Shown here one piece after another: positions 1 to 9,149 of a stretch of 64,000 bases of DNA. Source of the stretch: Nitrospira sp. (GTDB lineage Bacteria > Nitrospirota > Nitrospiria > Nitrospirales > Nitrospiraceae); contig CP126121.1 of the NCBI GenBank assembly GCA_030123625.1, forward strand, positions 3,636,179-3,700,178, written 5' to 3'. A program made the translations under genes and the position numbers. The notes beneath the pieces were generated by a model. That model did no database searches and was not told where the DNA came from. It was given only the letters and a program-made list of their open reading frames with translations. Numbering within the stretch: the stretch's first letter is position 1; each line of letters begins with the position of its first letter.

Positions 1-13
1 GCAACTTAGTGGG

Positions 14-724
14 TCAGTGGATGGCCTTGCTGACTTCGTTGGATTGGCTGCTCTCGCCTGCGCTGTTGTACGCCGTGACGGCGAAATAGTACATCCTGCC
101 GACGGTCAAACTGTTCACGGTCGATGTTGTGGCCTTGCCGACATTAATGGTTCGGGTATAGCGGCGAGGTGCTTCCCCCACGTATATTTTATAGCCACAG
201 ACGGTGCCGGTGACCGCGTTCCACCTGAGAGTGGCGGTAGATGCTGCGGGTGGCGGGGATGAGGAGGGCGACGAGGTAGCGGGCGAGACAATCAACGTCA
301 CAGGGATACTTTGGGTGAACCAGGTACCCTCCTTGACTGTGATGGTGGCTCTGTATGTCCCCGCTGCACGTCCGCTGGTATTGACGGCGACCGTGAGAGT
401 CGCACGTGTGGTCTCAGATTGGCTGGCGGGTGACACTGTGAGCCAAGTCGCATTGTCTGAGGCCGTGAGCGTAGCCTTGTACGTAGGGGTTTTTGTGAAG
501 GTTAGTGTCTGCTTCGGTGGGTTTGTCGCACCCTGCACAGCATGGTAGGTCAGTGAGCTCGGACGAACAGTGTGGGACGCCAAGCCCTCTGAAGCGAGCC
601 CCAGGCAAAGGAATGCCGTGATTCCGATCACCTGCCGGAACCAGGGTGTGGCCGAAGTCGTACGATGAGACCGAGTCGTTTGGTTAGTGTGTGCCATTAT
701 TAAGGATTGTTGCATCAGTGTCAT
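14..724 (-). CDS. Exported BACON-like / fibronectin type III protein
   Basis: This gene encodes 236 residues. A hydrophobic stretch at about residues 32-49 ending near SEGLASHT looks like a signal peptide behind a long polar N-terminus, so an internal start at Met10 is possible. Residues 55-148 form a beta-rich domain with Trp-Leu-Thr-Val-Ser-Pro, as in BACON or Ig-like domains. A Ser/Pro/Ala linker follows, then a fibronectin type III domain to the end (LRWNAV, YYFAVTAYN, SNEVS). It most likely acts in the periplasm or at the cell surface in adhesion or carbohydrate binding. That role is inferred. The next gene on the same strand has the same C-terminal domain type, which suggests a related pair. 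Confidence 0.75.
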   Translation of the reverse strand: MTLMQQSLIMAHTNQTTRSHRTTSATPWFRQVIGITAFLCLGLASEGLASHTVRPSSLTYHAVQGATNPPKQTLTFTKTPTYKATLTASDNATWLTVSPASQSETTRATLTVAVNTSGRAAGTYRATITVKEGTWFTQSIPVTLIVSPATSSPSSSPPPAASTATLRWNAVTGTVCGYKIYVGEAPRRYTRTINVGKATTSTVNSLTVGRMYYFAVTAYNSAGESSQSNEVSKAIH

Positions 725-833
725 GGCCTTTCTTCGAGGTGTGAAAAAAATCAGTTTCTCGCATGGTTAATTCTCTTGTTGCTGGAGAAGGGGGCCTGGA
801 TCAGGCAGTCCCCCTCGTGCAAGAGGTGTACGT

Positions 834-1424
834 TTAAGATTGAGCTGAAGGCGTCATCACCGTGATCTCATTTGAGCAGAGACTCTCCGACTCGTTGAAC
901 GCACGAATAGCGAAAGAATATCGGGTGTTGGGTTCCAGCCCGGTAATCGTTGCGGCTGGAGCCTCGACGGTCTGGCTTTCGCCGGACGAACATGAGCTTT
1001 GTTCTTCTGAATCGAACTCACCTGAAGCGAGCTCTTCTGAAGCAGGCTCTTCCGAACTTGACTCTGCTGAGCTTGGTTCCGCTGCTGGTTGCTTTCGATA
1101 ATAAATGTCGTAACCAGCCACGCTCATACCTGGAGGGTGAACCCAGGTCACATGCGCGATTACTCCCGCTGGAGTCGGGGTCATGGTAATCGTGGGGTCT
1201 TCTTCTCCGTCGGCATCTGTCGCCCCTGAATGGTGTGCTTGATCCGAATCCGAACCCGCCGAAGCATCCGCCGGCGTAGAAAGGCTCGAAATTACCGGTC
1301 CCCCCGCTCCATCGTTTGAGCAACCAGCCAGTGGCATAAGCAAGGGAATGACAAATAGAAGATGAGACATCGAAAAGCCCGATTTCCCAAAAGGAATGCC
1401 GGTCGAAGTCCTAACCGGAGACAT
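834..1424 (-). CDS. Fibronectin type III lipoprotein with Ser/Glu-rich insert
   Basis: The product has 196 residues. The N-terminus is a signal peptide with the lipobox PLAGC near residue 35, so the mature protein should be a lipoprotein. The start at 1424 is supported by an AAGGAG about 7 bases upstream; Met19 is an alternative. A fibronectin type III fold is recognisable (VIAHVTWVHPPG, YDIYYRK, TRYSFAIRAFNES). It is interrupted by about 35 residues of low-complexity Ser-Glu repeats, an expansion likely to vary between strains. It lies upstream of the other FnIII gene at 14-724 in the same direction. The function is unknown; surface interaction is only inferred from the domain. Confidence 0.7.
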   Translation of the reverse strand: MSPVRTSTGIPFGKSGFSMSHLLFVIPLLMPLAGCSNDGAGGPVISSLSTPADASAGSDSDQAHHSGATDADGEEDPTITMTPTPAGVIAHVTWVHPPGMSVAGYDIYYRKQPAAEPSSAESSSEEPASEELASGEFDSEEQSSCSSGESQTVEAPAATITGLEPNTRYSFAIRAFNESESLCSNEITVMTPSAQS

Positions 1425-1957
1425 AGATATACTCCTTTAGCGGTTTGTATTAAGGTGTAACGACATTATGGTCTGCACCTAGTAAAACGTAGTGCATCAC
1501 CACAAATTTTGGCTTTCTCGAAGGAAAGGAGGTACAGCAAAAGTGATGCCGAGAGGAAATGATCGATAAGCTTAATTTTTAAATGCCTTTGAGCGGTAGT
1601 CGAGGTGTGGAGGTGTAGGTGTGAAGGGTTCAACCTTCACAAAGATCAAGAATAAACAATAAATTGTTTCAGCATATGAGGCAGGAGAACGATAATGCCG
1701 GCTGTTCGGATCGTGACAGGAGAGTGCGTACCTTCGCGCTCATGACCGTACACACGTCTGATACGAAAGCCTGGACTCTATCCGGTGACTGTGGTACTGC
1801 TCGCAATGATCGGCACATGGCTGATCTGGTTCTAGGCGCGTAATCAGCGGACTCTTCTACAGGAAGATATGCGAGCAAGTTTGCGGATGAGTCATGCTGG
1901 AAACGGCTCATCGGTGCTTTGATACAGTGGTCACGCAGGAGAAAGGATACGGCATTG
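1425..1957. other. Intergenic region without a convincing gene
   Basis: About 530 bases separate two divergently transcribed exported-protein genes, so both promoters should lie here. An antisense open frame covers the right side but has no recognisable protein features and overlaps the barrel gene. I see no strong terminator or RNA gene. Confidence 0.4.
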
Positions 1958-2938
1958 ATGGGCATACGGCAGATACAGACGAAGTTGTGTTTAGTCATTG
2001 CTCTTCTGTTGCTGATTACTTCGTCCGCTCCGAGCTGGGGACAAGAGCCTGAACTTCGAGCGCGGCCGCGAGTGGAATTGTCTCTCAGATCATGGCTGTT
2101 CACGGCCGGCGAAACTCAATGGAGTCAGGACGCATCTGGGCTTGATTCTAGATTGGGCGATCCAACGTCGAAGCTGAAGTACAAGGACAACGATACCCAC
2201 CTTGTTGGGCTAGGCGCCAACGTGCATCTCAATCGGCGGTTGTTTCTGGATGGGGAATTCGCCTTTTCCGTTGATTTCGATCGTGGCTCGTTGATCGATG
2301 ATGATTATTTGGCCGGACAGCGATTGTACTCTCGAACAAGGAGCGACATCACTGGGAAGGGGACATGGTATGTTAGCGGGCATGTAGGGTACCGGGCGGT
2401 CGAGTTTGACGATAATCGTGGACATTTCGATGTACTCGCCGGCTTTCAGTACTGGCGGTCGACATACGAGGCGACAGGAATTAATTTACTCGTGTGCGAT
2501 TCATCCGTTATCATATGCCCGACACCCTCTCCAACCTTACCGGCGATTAAGAACACGACACATTGGATAACTCCCTTACAGGTCGGCGGACAGCTCGAAT
2601 ATCGAATTATGCCGAGGGTAAGCGCAAATATAAAAATGCTGTTTTCACCGGCCAGTGTTCTGTACAACAGAGACATCCATTTTCAGCGGAGCGATTTGGA
2701 ACAGGATCCAAGCTTCTCAATGTGGGGAGTAGGAGTAAGCGGTACGGTTGAGCCGACTCTTCGAATTATGCTGACTCGTCATCTCGCGCTCATGGGAGGA
2801 TATCGGGTCATGTGGAACAGGACTTATTGGGGCAGATTGGAAAGTCATCCCATCGGAGGCGGGTCCGCGACCGTTCCTCTCACTGAGCTTCAAACTATCC
2901 GCCACGGTGTCATCGTTGGGCTGACCGGGTCCTTTTAG
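1958..2938 (+). CDS. Outer-membrane beta-barrel protein of unknown role
   Basis: From the ATG at 1958 the product has 326 residues. An in-frame start 39 bases upstream adds only a basic leader. A signal peptide (VIALLLLITSSAPSWG) is followed by QEPELRARPRVE. The rest consists of alternating amphipathic strands with aromatic girdles (YVSGHVGYRAVEF, FDVLAGFQYW, LALMGGYRVMWN). The C-terminus is HGVIVGLTGSF, with the terminal Phe typical of BAM substrates. The spacing fits a barrel of roughly 10-12 strands. I cannot assign a transport or enzyme role. The preceding pair of exported FnIII proteins is divergent, so this is probably a separate transcription unit. Confidence 0.7.
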   Translation: MGIRQIQTKLCLVIALLLLITSSAPSWGQEPELRARPRVELSLRSWLFTAGETQWSQDASGLDSRLGDPTSKLKYKDNDTHLVGLGANVHLNRRLFLDGEFAFSVDFDRGSLIDDDYLAGQRLYSRTRSDITGKGTWYVSGHVGYRAVEFDDNRGHFDVLAGFQYWRSTYEATGINLLVCDSSVIICPTPSPTLPAIKNTTHWITPLQVGGQLEYRIMPRVSANIKMLFSPASVLYNRDIHFQRSDLEQDPSFSMWGVGVSGTVEPTLRIMLTRHLALMGGYRVMWNRTYWGRLESHPIGGGSATVPLTELQTIRHGVIVGLTGSF

Positions 2939-2959
2939 ATTGTTCAAATGGCAGACGAG

Positions 2960-4090
2960 CTATCGTCTCGGGCGGCCTGCCGGTAGAGTTTCTTCTTCAT
3001 ACTCAAGGAAGAGTCGCTTGGCCTCTGGATGGAGTTGACTTGGGTGGCCGTAGGGAATCCCAAGCGTCCTGAACAGCGGCGTCAATTTTCCGTTCGGATG
3101 CAGGTAACCGGCTCTGAGGGGCACGGTGCGCTTGCTGTGACGTACGAGCCTGCAGACAGTGGATCGGATTGATGTCAGCCAATCGGCGATGTCCTGTGGG
3201 TTGCCGATCGAAGCGGAAAGTAAAAGGAGTCGAGCCTGTCCAGGGCAAAAGATGATGGTTTCTTCCCACACCACTCCTCGCTCCGGATCGGCGAGGTATT
3301 GCGATTCGTCCAGAATCACCAGTCCCAATGTATCCAATCTAACATCGATTTCTCCGCTTGCAGCGTCATAGAGCAGGTTTCGCAGGATTTCCGTCGTCAT
3401 GATGAGCAACGGCGCTTGCCCGTTCTCTTGGCGATCTCCCGTAAGAATGCCGACTTTGTCAGGGCCGAAGATTCGAGAAAACTCCGTATATTTCGTGTTG
3501 GATAAGGCTTTGAGCGGTGAGGTGTAAATGACACTGCGATTGTCTTCCATCGCCCGGCGGGCCGCTTCAACGGCCACATACGTCTTCCCGCTGCCGGTGG
3601 GAACGCTGATCACGACGTCGGTCTCACTCAGAGCGGATAAAGCTTCGCTCTGCCAGGGGTCCGGCACAAACGGTTGAGGAGAGGGAACGCCGAGGCCTTC
3701 CAGCCAGGCCGATAGCGAGACGGCGGTTTCAACAGAATCCGGCTCTGCTCCACGTGGGGGTGCTTTCTTATGAACAATCGCCGGCGGACGATGGATGCGG
3801 GACGACCCGGATTCTGATCGAGAATGCCGCTCCCCGATCAAGGCCTGGAGATCGGATTCGAGGCCGGCGCGATTCTGGCTTGAACGCTGAAGAAGCAGCT
3901 CGATCAGTCGCCTTTTGCCGGCACGGAAGTGCCGATGGACACGTCCACGAGCCAGGCGATGCAAGAGGGCGACAGGTTGCTGCGCGAGAAGTTTTTCCAG
4001 TTCTTCGGTGGTCATAACGAAGGCACGTTGCCGCGAGACTGGCAGGACTCGCGCGAAACGCGAGACGACCATTTCTCGAGCTTCCCGCAC
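2960..4090 (-). CDS. Ski2-like helicase, RecA1 (N-terminal) half
   Basis: This 376-residue protein is the ATP-binding half of a superfamily 2 helicase. Residues 26-100 are a basic N-terminal region. Walker A is PTGSGKT at about 164-170, motif Ia follows (TSPLKALSNTKY), motif II is DESQ at 261-264 and motif III is SAS at 292-294. The protein stops at about 375, just where the RecA1-RecA2 linker of Ski2/Hel308-type enzymes begins, and has no motifs IV-VI. Those motifs sit in the gene immediately upstream. The GTG start at 4090 is uncertain: ATG at 4015 (MTTEELEK) overlaps the stop of a 34-codon frame. The two products presumably assemble into one RNA or DNA helicase. Confidence 0.85.
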   Translation of the reverse strand: MREAREMVVSRFARVLPVSRQRAFVMTTEELEKLLAQQPVALLHRLARGRVHRHFRAGKRRLIELLLQRSSQNRAGLESDLQALIGERHSRSESGSSRIHRPPAIVHKKAPPRGAEPDSVETAVSLSAWLEGLGVPSPQPFVPDPWQSEALSALSETDVVISVPTGSGKTYVAVEAARRAMEDNRSVIYTSPLKALSNTKYTEFSRIFGPDKVGILTGDRQENGQAPLLIMTTEILRNLLYDAASGEIDVRLDTLGLVILDESQYLADPERGVVWEETIIFCPGQARLLLLSASIGNPQDIADWLTSIRSTVCRLVRHSKRTVPLRAGYLHPNGKLTPLFRTLGIPYGHPSQLHPEAKRLFLEYEEETLPAGRPRR

Positions 4091-4112
4091 ATCGCGCTTT
4101 TCTCGCGTCCGT

Positions 4113-5972
4113 TCATGGCAGTTCCTCCAACACTCCTCGTCGGATTAATGTGATCGCTTGCGAAGCGGATTCAGTAAGGCCGGGATGCGTAGCTTTTAAA
4201 GCCTGCACCTGCGACAGGAACTCCAAGGTCCTGGCCAATAGTCGGTAAATGTCGCCTTCTGCCATCGTGGTCAGCCGACAGAGCCCGATCCATGTGAGGG
4301 TTGGGTCGGCGACCCAGCGCTCAACCAAGGCCGCCACATCGGCACGCAGGAGGGGAGGATCTTCGTAGGGAGATAAGCTCTCCGCCAACTTGCGAACCTG
4401 TCCGAGGAGGGAACTGAGTCCAGGACTGATGCGCGGAAACGCCCCGGGACGGTCATCATCGTGGGCCAGACTGGCTAAGACGCCCGCGAGGAGGGACGGA
4501 TCGGCTCCTGTAAAAGCTTCAGCGCGGATCAGTTCGGTAATCAGCAGCGAATGATCGATTCGGATAAGCCTCGCCCATTCTCCCTCGGTCGTCAATTGTG
4601 TCGCCGGGCTGAGATACCCGAATGTCTGCAGCACTTCCACGCGCTCTTGGAAGCGATGCCACAAACTGGTGCGCAGCGCTTGTATGGATTTCGTATGGCG
4701 CTGTTGTTCCTGGCGAAGCCGCGACGCAGTCATGAAGTCTTTCTGACAGGCTGGTCGCGAGGGACAGGTCGGGCAGGGAAAGTCGCCGAACGATTGCACG
4801 ACGGCATCAGGCAGCGGCTCGGTATTGCTGGGAAGGAGTATGGGAAGCAGGGGCAAACGCGGCGGAAGTTCCTCTAATTGATGGCTGAGTCGATCGAATG
4901 TTTCGGTGGAACACCAAGGATAGGTCGGCGTCTCCGCGAAGTCATACGTGCGATCGTAAATTTCTTTCACGCTGGTGACAGGGCATTCGGTGACGGCGTT
5001 GTCCGGTCGTAAGACGGTGAGCATGGAATTCTTTTGGCCCTTGCTCCGATATTGCCGGAGCACAATCCCCCGGCCTCTGCTGAGTCCTACGACACGCCCC
5101 GGCGTGAGAAACGGCAATCGGGCTGAAATTTCCGGTGATTCCGACCGGTGCACCTGATGCCGCGTGTGGCGGTGTCTTCGGGCATGGTCGAACGTCTGCC
5201 ATTGCGTGATCCAATCCGTGCAGACGCGGGGGCCGAACGGCTCCAGCTGCACATGGAGTGCGTCCAGTTTTTGCTCGAGGAGTTCGGCGCGCTGATTCAG
5301 TTGGAATTGGGCGAAGCTCTTGGCCAAAATTCCTTGAATCTGCTCATGGGGATGAGCCTTCAAGAGATTCAAAACCATCGGGTAACTGATGGTAAATTGG
5401 CTGTCGATGGCTTCAGGGTGGCCGGTCAGCCCTTTGGTCAGAACCGTCAGGTCTATATACGGAGATGGAGTTATGATCGCAAATCCCACATGATCTTTCC
5501 CGCGGCGCCCCGCTCGCCCGGCGATCTGCTGGACTTCACCGATCGTCAGGTCGGTGAAGTCCCGGGACTTGCGAATGCTCGATTGAGTGATGATGACCGT
5601 GCGGGCGGGAAAATCGACTCCCGCCGCCAAGGTCGTCGTTGCGAATACCGCATCGAGATGACCTTGTCGCATCAGCTCCTCGATGGCGATTTTCCACGAA
5701 GGCAAATGCCCGGCATGATGGGCGGCAACCCCGACCCGCCTCACGATGGGAATCAAGGGGTGTTCGGCAATGCTGGGATGCTGAACTGTTATTCGTTCAA
5801 GCGCGACGGCGATGGCCTCCTGTCGTGCCGGAGGGAGCATGAGATCGGCATGGTCGAAGGTCTCCATGGCCTCGTCACAGGCCCGGCGCGAGGTGAGAAA
5901 CACGATGGCCGGCGTGAGCTGCTTGTGACGGAGCGCAGTGATGAGATCAACCGGATGGATCGACGGCGGCAT
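4113..5972 (-). CDS. Ski2-like helicase, RecA2 and C-terminal half
   Basis: This 619-residue protein begins directly at the second RecA domain (LTPAIVFLTSRRACDEA, residues 19-35). It carries motif V (TTLAAGVDFPAR, about 113-124) and motif VI (QQIAGRAGRRG, 148-158), then a long helical C-terminal region with a small Cys cluster (CPTCPSRPAC). It has no Walker A or B motif and cannot hydrolyse ATP alone. Its partner half is the next gene downstream. Its start overlaps the end of glgC by 26 bases, so it is probably co-transcribed with glgC. The order RecA2-then-RecA1 is the reverse of the normal protein order. Recognition of the family is firm; the biological substrate is unknown. Confidence 0.85.
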   Translation of the reverse strand: MPPSIHPVDLITALRHKQLTPAIVFLTSRRACDEAMETFDHADLMLPPARQEAIAVALERITVQHPSIAEHPLIPIVRRVGVAAHHAGHLPSWKIAIEELMRQGHLDAVFATTTLAAGVDFPARTVIITQSSIRKSRDFTDLTIGEVQQIAGRAGRRGKDHVGFAIITPSPYIDLTVLTKGLTGHPEAIDSQFTISYPMVLNLLKAHPHEQIQGILAKSFAQFQLNQRAELLEQKLDALHVQLEPFGPRVCTDWITQWQTFDHARRHRHTRHQVHRSESPEISARLPFLTPGRVVGLSRGRGIVLRQYRSKGQKNSMLTVLRPDNAVTECPVTSVKEIYDRTYDFAETPTYPWCSTETFDRLSHQLEELPPRLPLLPILLPSNTEPLPDAVVQSFGDFPCPTCPSRPACQKDFMTASRLRQEQQRHTKSIQALRTSLWHRFQERVEVLQTFGYLSPATQLTTEGEWARLIRIDHSLLITELIRAEAFTGADPSLLAGVLASLAHDDDRPGAFPRISPGLSSLLGQVRKLAESLSPYEDPPLLRADVAALVERWVADPTLTWIGLCRLTTMAEGDIYRLLARTLEFLSQVQALKATHPGLTESASQAITLIRRGVLEELP

Positions 5973-7185
5973 GCAGCTTCATTCCCTTTGAGATGACCAC
6001 GAGGCCTGATTCAGTGACGGTAAACCGTTGCATGTCGGCCTCTCGGTTGTACCCGATTTCCGTCTGAGGAGGGATCGTCACATCCTTGTCGATGATGGCG
6101 CGCCTGATGCGGCTCTGCGCGCCGATGATCACATTTTCCATGATAATGGATTCCCGGACATCCGCATGGTCTTGCACGCGGACATTGGGGGATAAAACCG
6201 AATTCTGGACCCGTCCGCCCGACACGATGCAGCCGCCGCAGACGATGGAATCGAGGGCGACTCCCATTCGCCCTCCCTGAAAATCCTGCGCGAAGACGAA
6301 TTTGGCCGGCGGAAACTGGCCTTGATAGGTTCGGATCGGCCATTCGGAGTCGTACAGGTTGAATTGAGGATCGACGGCGACCAAATCCATGTTCGCTTCC
6401 CAGTAGGCGTCGAGCGTCCCGATATCGCGCCAGTACTGCACGGCCTTTTTGTTGGCATCTTGAAATTTGAAGGCATAGACACGCCCCTGTTCGATCATTC
6501 TGGGAATGATATTTTTTCCGAAGTCATGCGCGCTGCCCTCTCGTGCGTCGGCGATCAGGTGTTCGCGGAGCGCTTTTGTGCGGAACAGGTAGATGCCCAT
6601 CGACGCAAAGGCATGAGCGGGATCGTTGGGGAGTGGAATGGGATGCGCCGGCTTTTCATCGAAGCGGGTAATCCGGTAGTCTTCGTCCACCGCAATGACT
6701 CCGAAGCGGGTGGCTTCCTGGACGGGAATGTCGAGGGCACCGACGACCGCATCCGCGCTCTTGACGATGAGCCAGTGGTACATCTCCGCATAGTTCATCT
6801 TGTAAATGTGATCGCCGGCGAGGATCAGCAGGAACTCCGGCTGTTCTCCGTCGATCAAGAACAGATTCTGATACACGGCGTCGGCGGTGCCACGGTACCA
6901 ATCTTCGCTGATGCGCTGTTGAGGAGGGACCGAGGCGATGTATTCGCCCAGTTCCGCGTTGAGAATATTCCAGCCGGTCCGGATATGGCGATCGAGCGAC
7001 TGCGATTTGTATTGAATGAGAACGGCGATCTTGCGGAACCCGGAGTTGAGACAATTGCTCAGAGTAAAGTCGATGATGCGATACTTTCCGCCGAAAGGAA
7101 CAGCCGGCTTCGCACGTTGGTCCGTCAGCGGAAAGAGTCGTTCGCCTTTCCCGCCCGCCAATACCATCGTGAAAATGTTCTTCAT
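5947..7185 (-). CDS. glgC: Glucose-1-phosphate adenylyltransferase
   Basis: GlgC makes ADP-glucose from ATP and glucose-1-phosphate, the committed step of bacterial glycogen synthesis. From the ATG at 7185 the protein has 412 residues, normal for the family. The frame is open further upstream but that extension has no family similarity. The N-terminus shows the nucleotidyl-transferase signature (VLAGGKGERLFPLT) and KPAVPFGGKYRIIDF. The substrate-binding segments (WYRGTADAVYQN, AGDHIYKMNY, FDEKP) follow. The C-terminal left-handed beta-helix runs from about 300 (hexapeptide turns GVALDSIVCGGCIVSGG). It is the first gene of an apparent unit with the split helicase. Confidence 0.93.
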   Translation of the reverse strand: MKNIFTMVLAGGKGERLFPLTDQRAKPAVPFGGKYRIIDFTLSNCLNSGFRKIAVLIQYKSQSLDRHIRTGWNILNAELGEYIASVPPQQRISEDWYRGTADAVYQNLFLIDGEQPEFLLILAGDHIYKMNYAEMYHWLIVKSADAVVGALDIPVQEATRFGVIAVDEDYRITRFDEKPAHPIPLPNDPAHAFASMGIYLFRTKALREHLIADAREGSAHDFGKNIIPRMIEQGRVYAFKFQDANKKAVQYWRDIGTLDAYWEANMDLVAVDPQFNLYDSEWPIRTYQGQFPPAKFVFAQDFQGGRMGVALDSIVCGGCIVSGGRVQNSVLSPNVRVQDHADVRESIIMENVIIGAQSRIRRAIIDKDVTIPPQTEIGYNREADMQRFTVTESGLVVISKGMKLHAAVDPSG

Positions 7186-7321
7186 GGGCCGAATTCTAGC
7201 AGGACCTCCATGGAAATAGAAAGGAAGCGGAATCGTTGACTTCCCGTTCCATGCGGATAATACTAGGCCCAGCCCCGGTTGTGCTTGTCGGCTCGAAAGG
7301 AGCTGAGGTAAAGGAGTCAGC

Positions 7322-7621
7322 ATGAAGCGAGATGTCGTTGTCGCCGCGCTCCCTCGAAGCACCAACAGACGAGTGACGAAGCTTCGGACGAAGTCCTCCG
7401 TCAGGTCCTTGGGCGATGTCACATGGCGTCTGGAGAGGTTGGAAGGACAGATGCAAAAACTGTCCGAACTTGTTCGGGATCATGCTGAAGATATGGATCG
7501 TCTGGTGAAGATTGTCGCAGAAAATAGCGACATCATCCGCCGGCAGCTGCTTCGGAAGCATCATGAGAAAGTTCGGGTGAGGAAACATTTGCGGGAGGTT
7601 GACGCTTCCACGGAACGTTGA
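7322..7621 (+). CDS. Small coiled-coil protein
   Basis: This 99-residue basic protein has an excellent ribosome-binding site (AAAGGAG, 5 bases from the ATG). Residues 30-80 form a heptad-patterned helix (VTWRLERLEGQMQKLSELV, then RLVKIVAENSDIIRRQLL). Both ends are rich in Arg and Lys. There is no signal peptide or membrane segment. It lies between divergent glgC and the efflux operon. An opposite-strand frame covers the same DNA but has no protein-like features. The function is unknown; a DNA-associated or scaffold role is possible. Confidence 0.6.
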   Translation: MKRDVVVAALPRSTNRRVTKLRTKSSVRSLGDVTWRLERLEGQMQKLSELVRDHAEDMDRLVKIVAENSDIIRRQLLRKHHEKVRVRKHLREVDASTER

Positions 7622-7798
7622 CGATAGATCGACGCCCTGCCGGCTACTCCGCAGCTTTCTATTTTCAGCCTCGTAAACCAGAATTTTGGAAGCTCTTTTC
7701 ATTGCCCTCTCGATGGGTGCATCGAGTATAATTTGCCGGGTCTTTTACGGGGGAGAAGGTACGCCTTCGCCTATACACGTATATCGCGTGATGAGAGA

Positions 7799-9109
7799 AT
7801 GGTCCGACGACGTATTGCCTCCCTCTGCCTCGCCGTCTCAATCGGCAGTTCCGGTGGCGGTGAGTCTCTGTCAGCCGGGCCGTTGATGAACGAAGCACCA
7901 TCGGTTGCCATATCTTCAGCACACACTCTACGCCTGAGTCTCGAAGAGGCGATCGGGCTCTTTTTACGTCAGAACCTCGATCTATTCATCGTGAAATACG
8001 GGATTGCGTTTAGCAAGGGACAGCAAATTACCGCCCGACTGTTTCCGAATCCCGTTGCCTCAATGGGACTGCAGAGCTCACCGGTCCAGGGCCGCACGCT
8101 GGGGAATAGCGGAGAGATCGCTCCGCAGATCCAGCAGTTGTTCGAATTGGCGGGTAAGCGAGGCTATCGGATTGAGAGCGCGGAATACGGTCTTCAGTCT
8201 GCGGAGGCCGCCTTTGAAGATGCGGTTCGGCAACTGAGTTTCGCCGTCAAAGATGCCTACTACCGTGTCCAATTAGCGCGGAGACGGCTGGTTTTAGCGG
8301 AAGAAAATAGGGATCGTTTCTCACGGATCCTCGAAGTCAATACGATTCGATTCAAGAAGGGCTATATTGCCGAGGTCGATTTGATCCGTATCCGGTTGCA
8401 GTTTATCGATTTCCACTCCCAGGTGATTCAGGCTATTCAAGCAGTGCAGTCGGCCCAATCGGATCTTCGACAATTGTTACAAGTCTCGCCGGCGAGCGAG
8501 TTGGATCTCACGACCGAACTGGAGTACAGGCGTGTGGATCCCGACATCGTCAAGCTCCGTGTCATCGCCCTCGACGGACGACCTGATGTTCGTGCGAAGC
8601 GGTCTACGCTGTCACAGCGCGAAGCCGAACTGAAACTGGCCAAAGCATACCGGGTGCCGGATGTCACCGTCGGCGCGGGCTATGGCACCCAAGGCTCGCA
8701 TGGCCCCGACAACCCTAATCAGATGACGTTCAGTCTCGGCATGCCGCTGCCATTGTTCAATCGCAACCAAGGCGGTATCATGCAGGCGGAAGCCGCGATG
8801 CGGGCTGCGGAAGCGGACCTCGGCAAGACGCTGAATCAAATCGAAAATCAAGTGGATGTCGCCTATCGCAACTTGATCGAAAGTCGTCGATTAGTCGAAG
8901 CGTTCCGGGGAGGGGTGCTTGATGATGCGCGGTCGACGATTGCGATCGTGGAGCGAGCCTATGAACGGGGCGGGGTGACTCTGCTTGATTTGCTCGATGC
9001 GGCCAGGACGTCGAGGACGATTCAGCAAAGTTATATTGACGCGTTGTTCAATTACCAACGGGCTGTGATTCAACTGGAGAGTGCTGTCGGACGGGAAATC
9101 CCATCATGA
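7799..9109 (+). CDS. TolC/CzcC-family outer-membrane efflux protein
   Basis: This is the outer-membrane channel of a tripartite efflux pump. The chosen ATG at 7799 gives 436 residues beginning with a weak signal peptide (VRRRIASLCLAVSIGSS); an upstream start adds 22 residues. The mature protein shows the duplicated TolC-type helical repeats (LSLEEAIGLFLRQNLDL, ARLFPNPVASMG, LEVNTIRFKKGYIAEVDL) and a late AYERGGVTLLDLLDA motif typical of CzcC. The adaptor and inner-membrane pump genes follow immediately, giving the order C-B-A. The metal specificity cannot be read from this subunit. Confidence 0.88.
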   Translation: MVRRRIASLCLAVSIGSSGGGESLSAGPLMNEAPSVAISSAHTLRLSLEEAIGLFLRQNLDLFIVKYGIAFSKGQQITARLFPNPVASMGLQSSPVQGRTLGNSGEIAPQIQQLFELAGKRGYRIESAEYGLQSAEAAFEDAVRQLSFAVKDAYYRVQLARRRLVLAEENRDRFSRILEVNTIRFKKGYIAEVDLIRIRLQFIDFHSQVIQAIQAVQSAQSDLRQLLQVSPASELDLTTELEYRRVDPDIVKLRVIALDGRPDVRAKRSTLSQREAELKLAKAYRVPDVTVGAGYGTQGSHGPDNPNQMTFSLGMPLPLFNRNQGGIMQAEAAMRAAEADLGKTLNQIENQVDVAYRNLIESRRLVEAFRGGVLDDARSTIAIVERAYERGGVTLLDLLDAARTSRTIQQSYIDALFNYQRAVIQLESAVGREIPS

Positions 9110-9149
9110 TGCAGCCGGCAAGAGTCGGATTGAGGTCTCAGATCCACAG

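Noticed and set aside
1669-2103. 144-codon - strand frame upstream of the barrel gene
   Set aside because: Overlaps the barrel's signal peptide and has an unnatural composition.
5148-5996. 282-codon + strand frame opposite the helicase RecA2 gene
   Set aside because: It is antisense to a gene with clear motifs and has no domain; high-GC coding DNA leaves such frames open.
6322-7239. 305-codon + strand frame opposite glgC
   Set aside because: It mirrors glgC codons and shows no signal peptide or motif.
7196-7702. 168-codon - strand frame over the coiled-coil gene
   Set aside because: The + strand gene has a strong ribosome-binding site and heptads; this frame does not.
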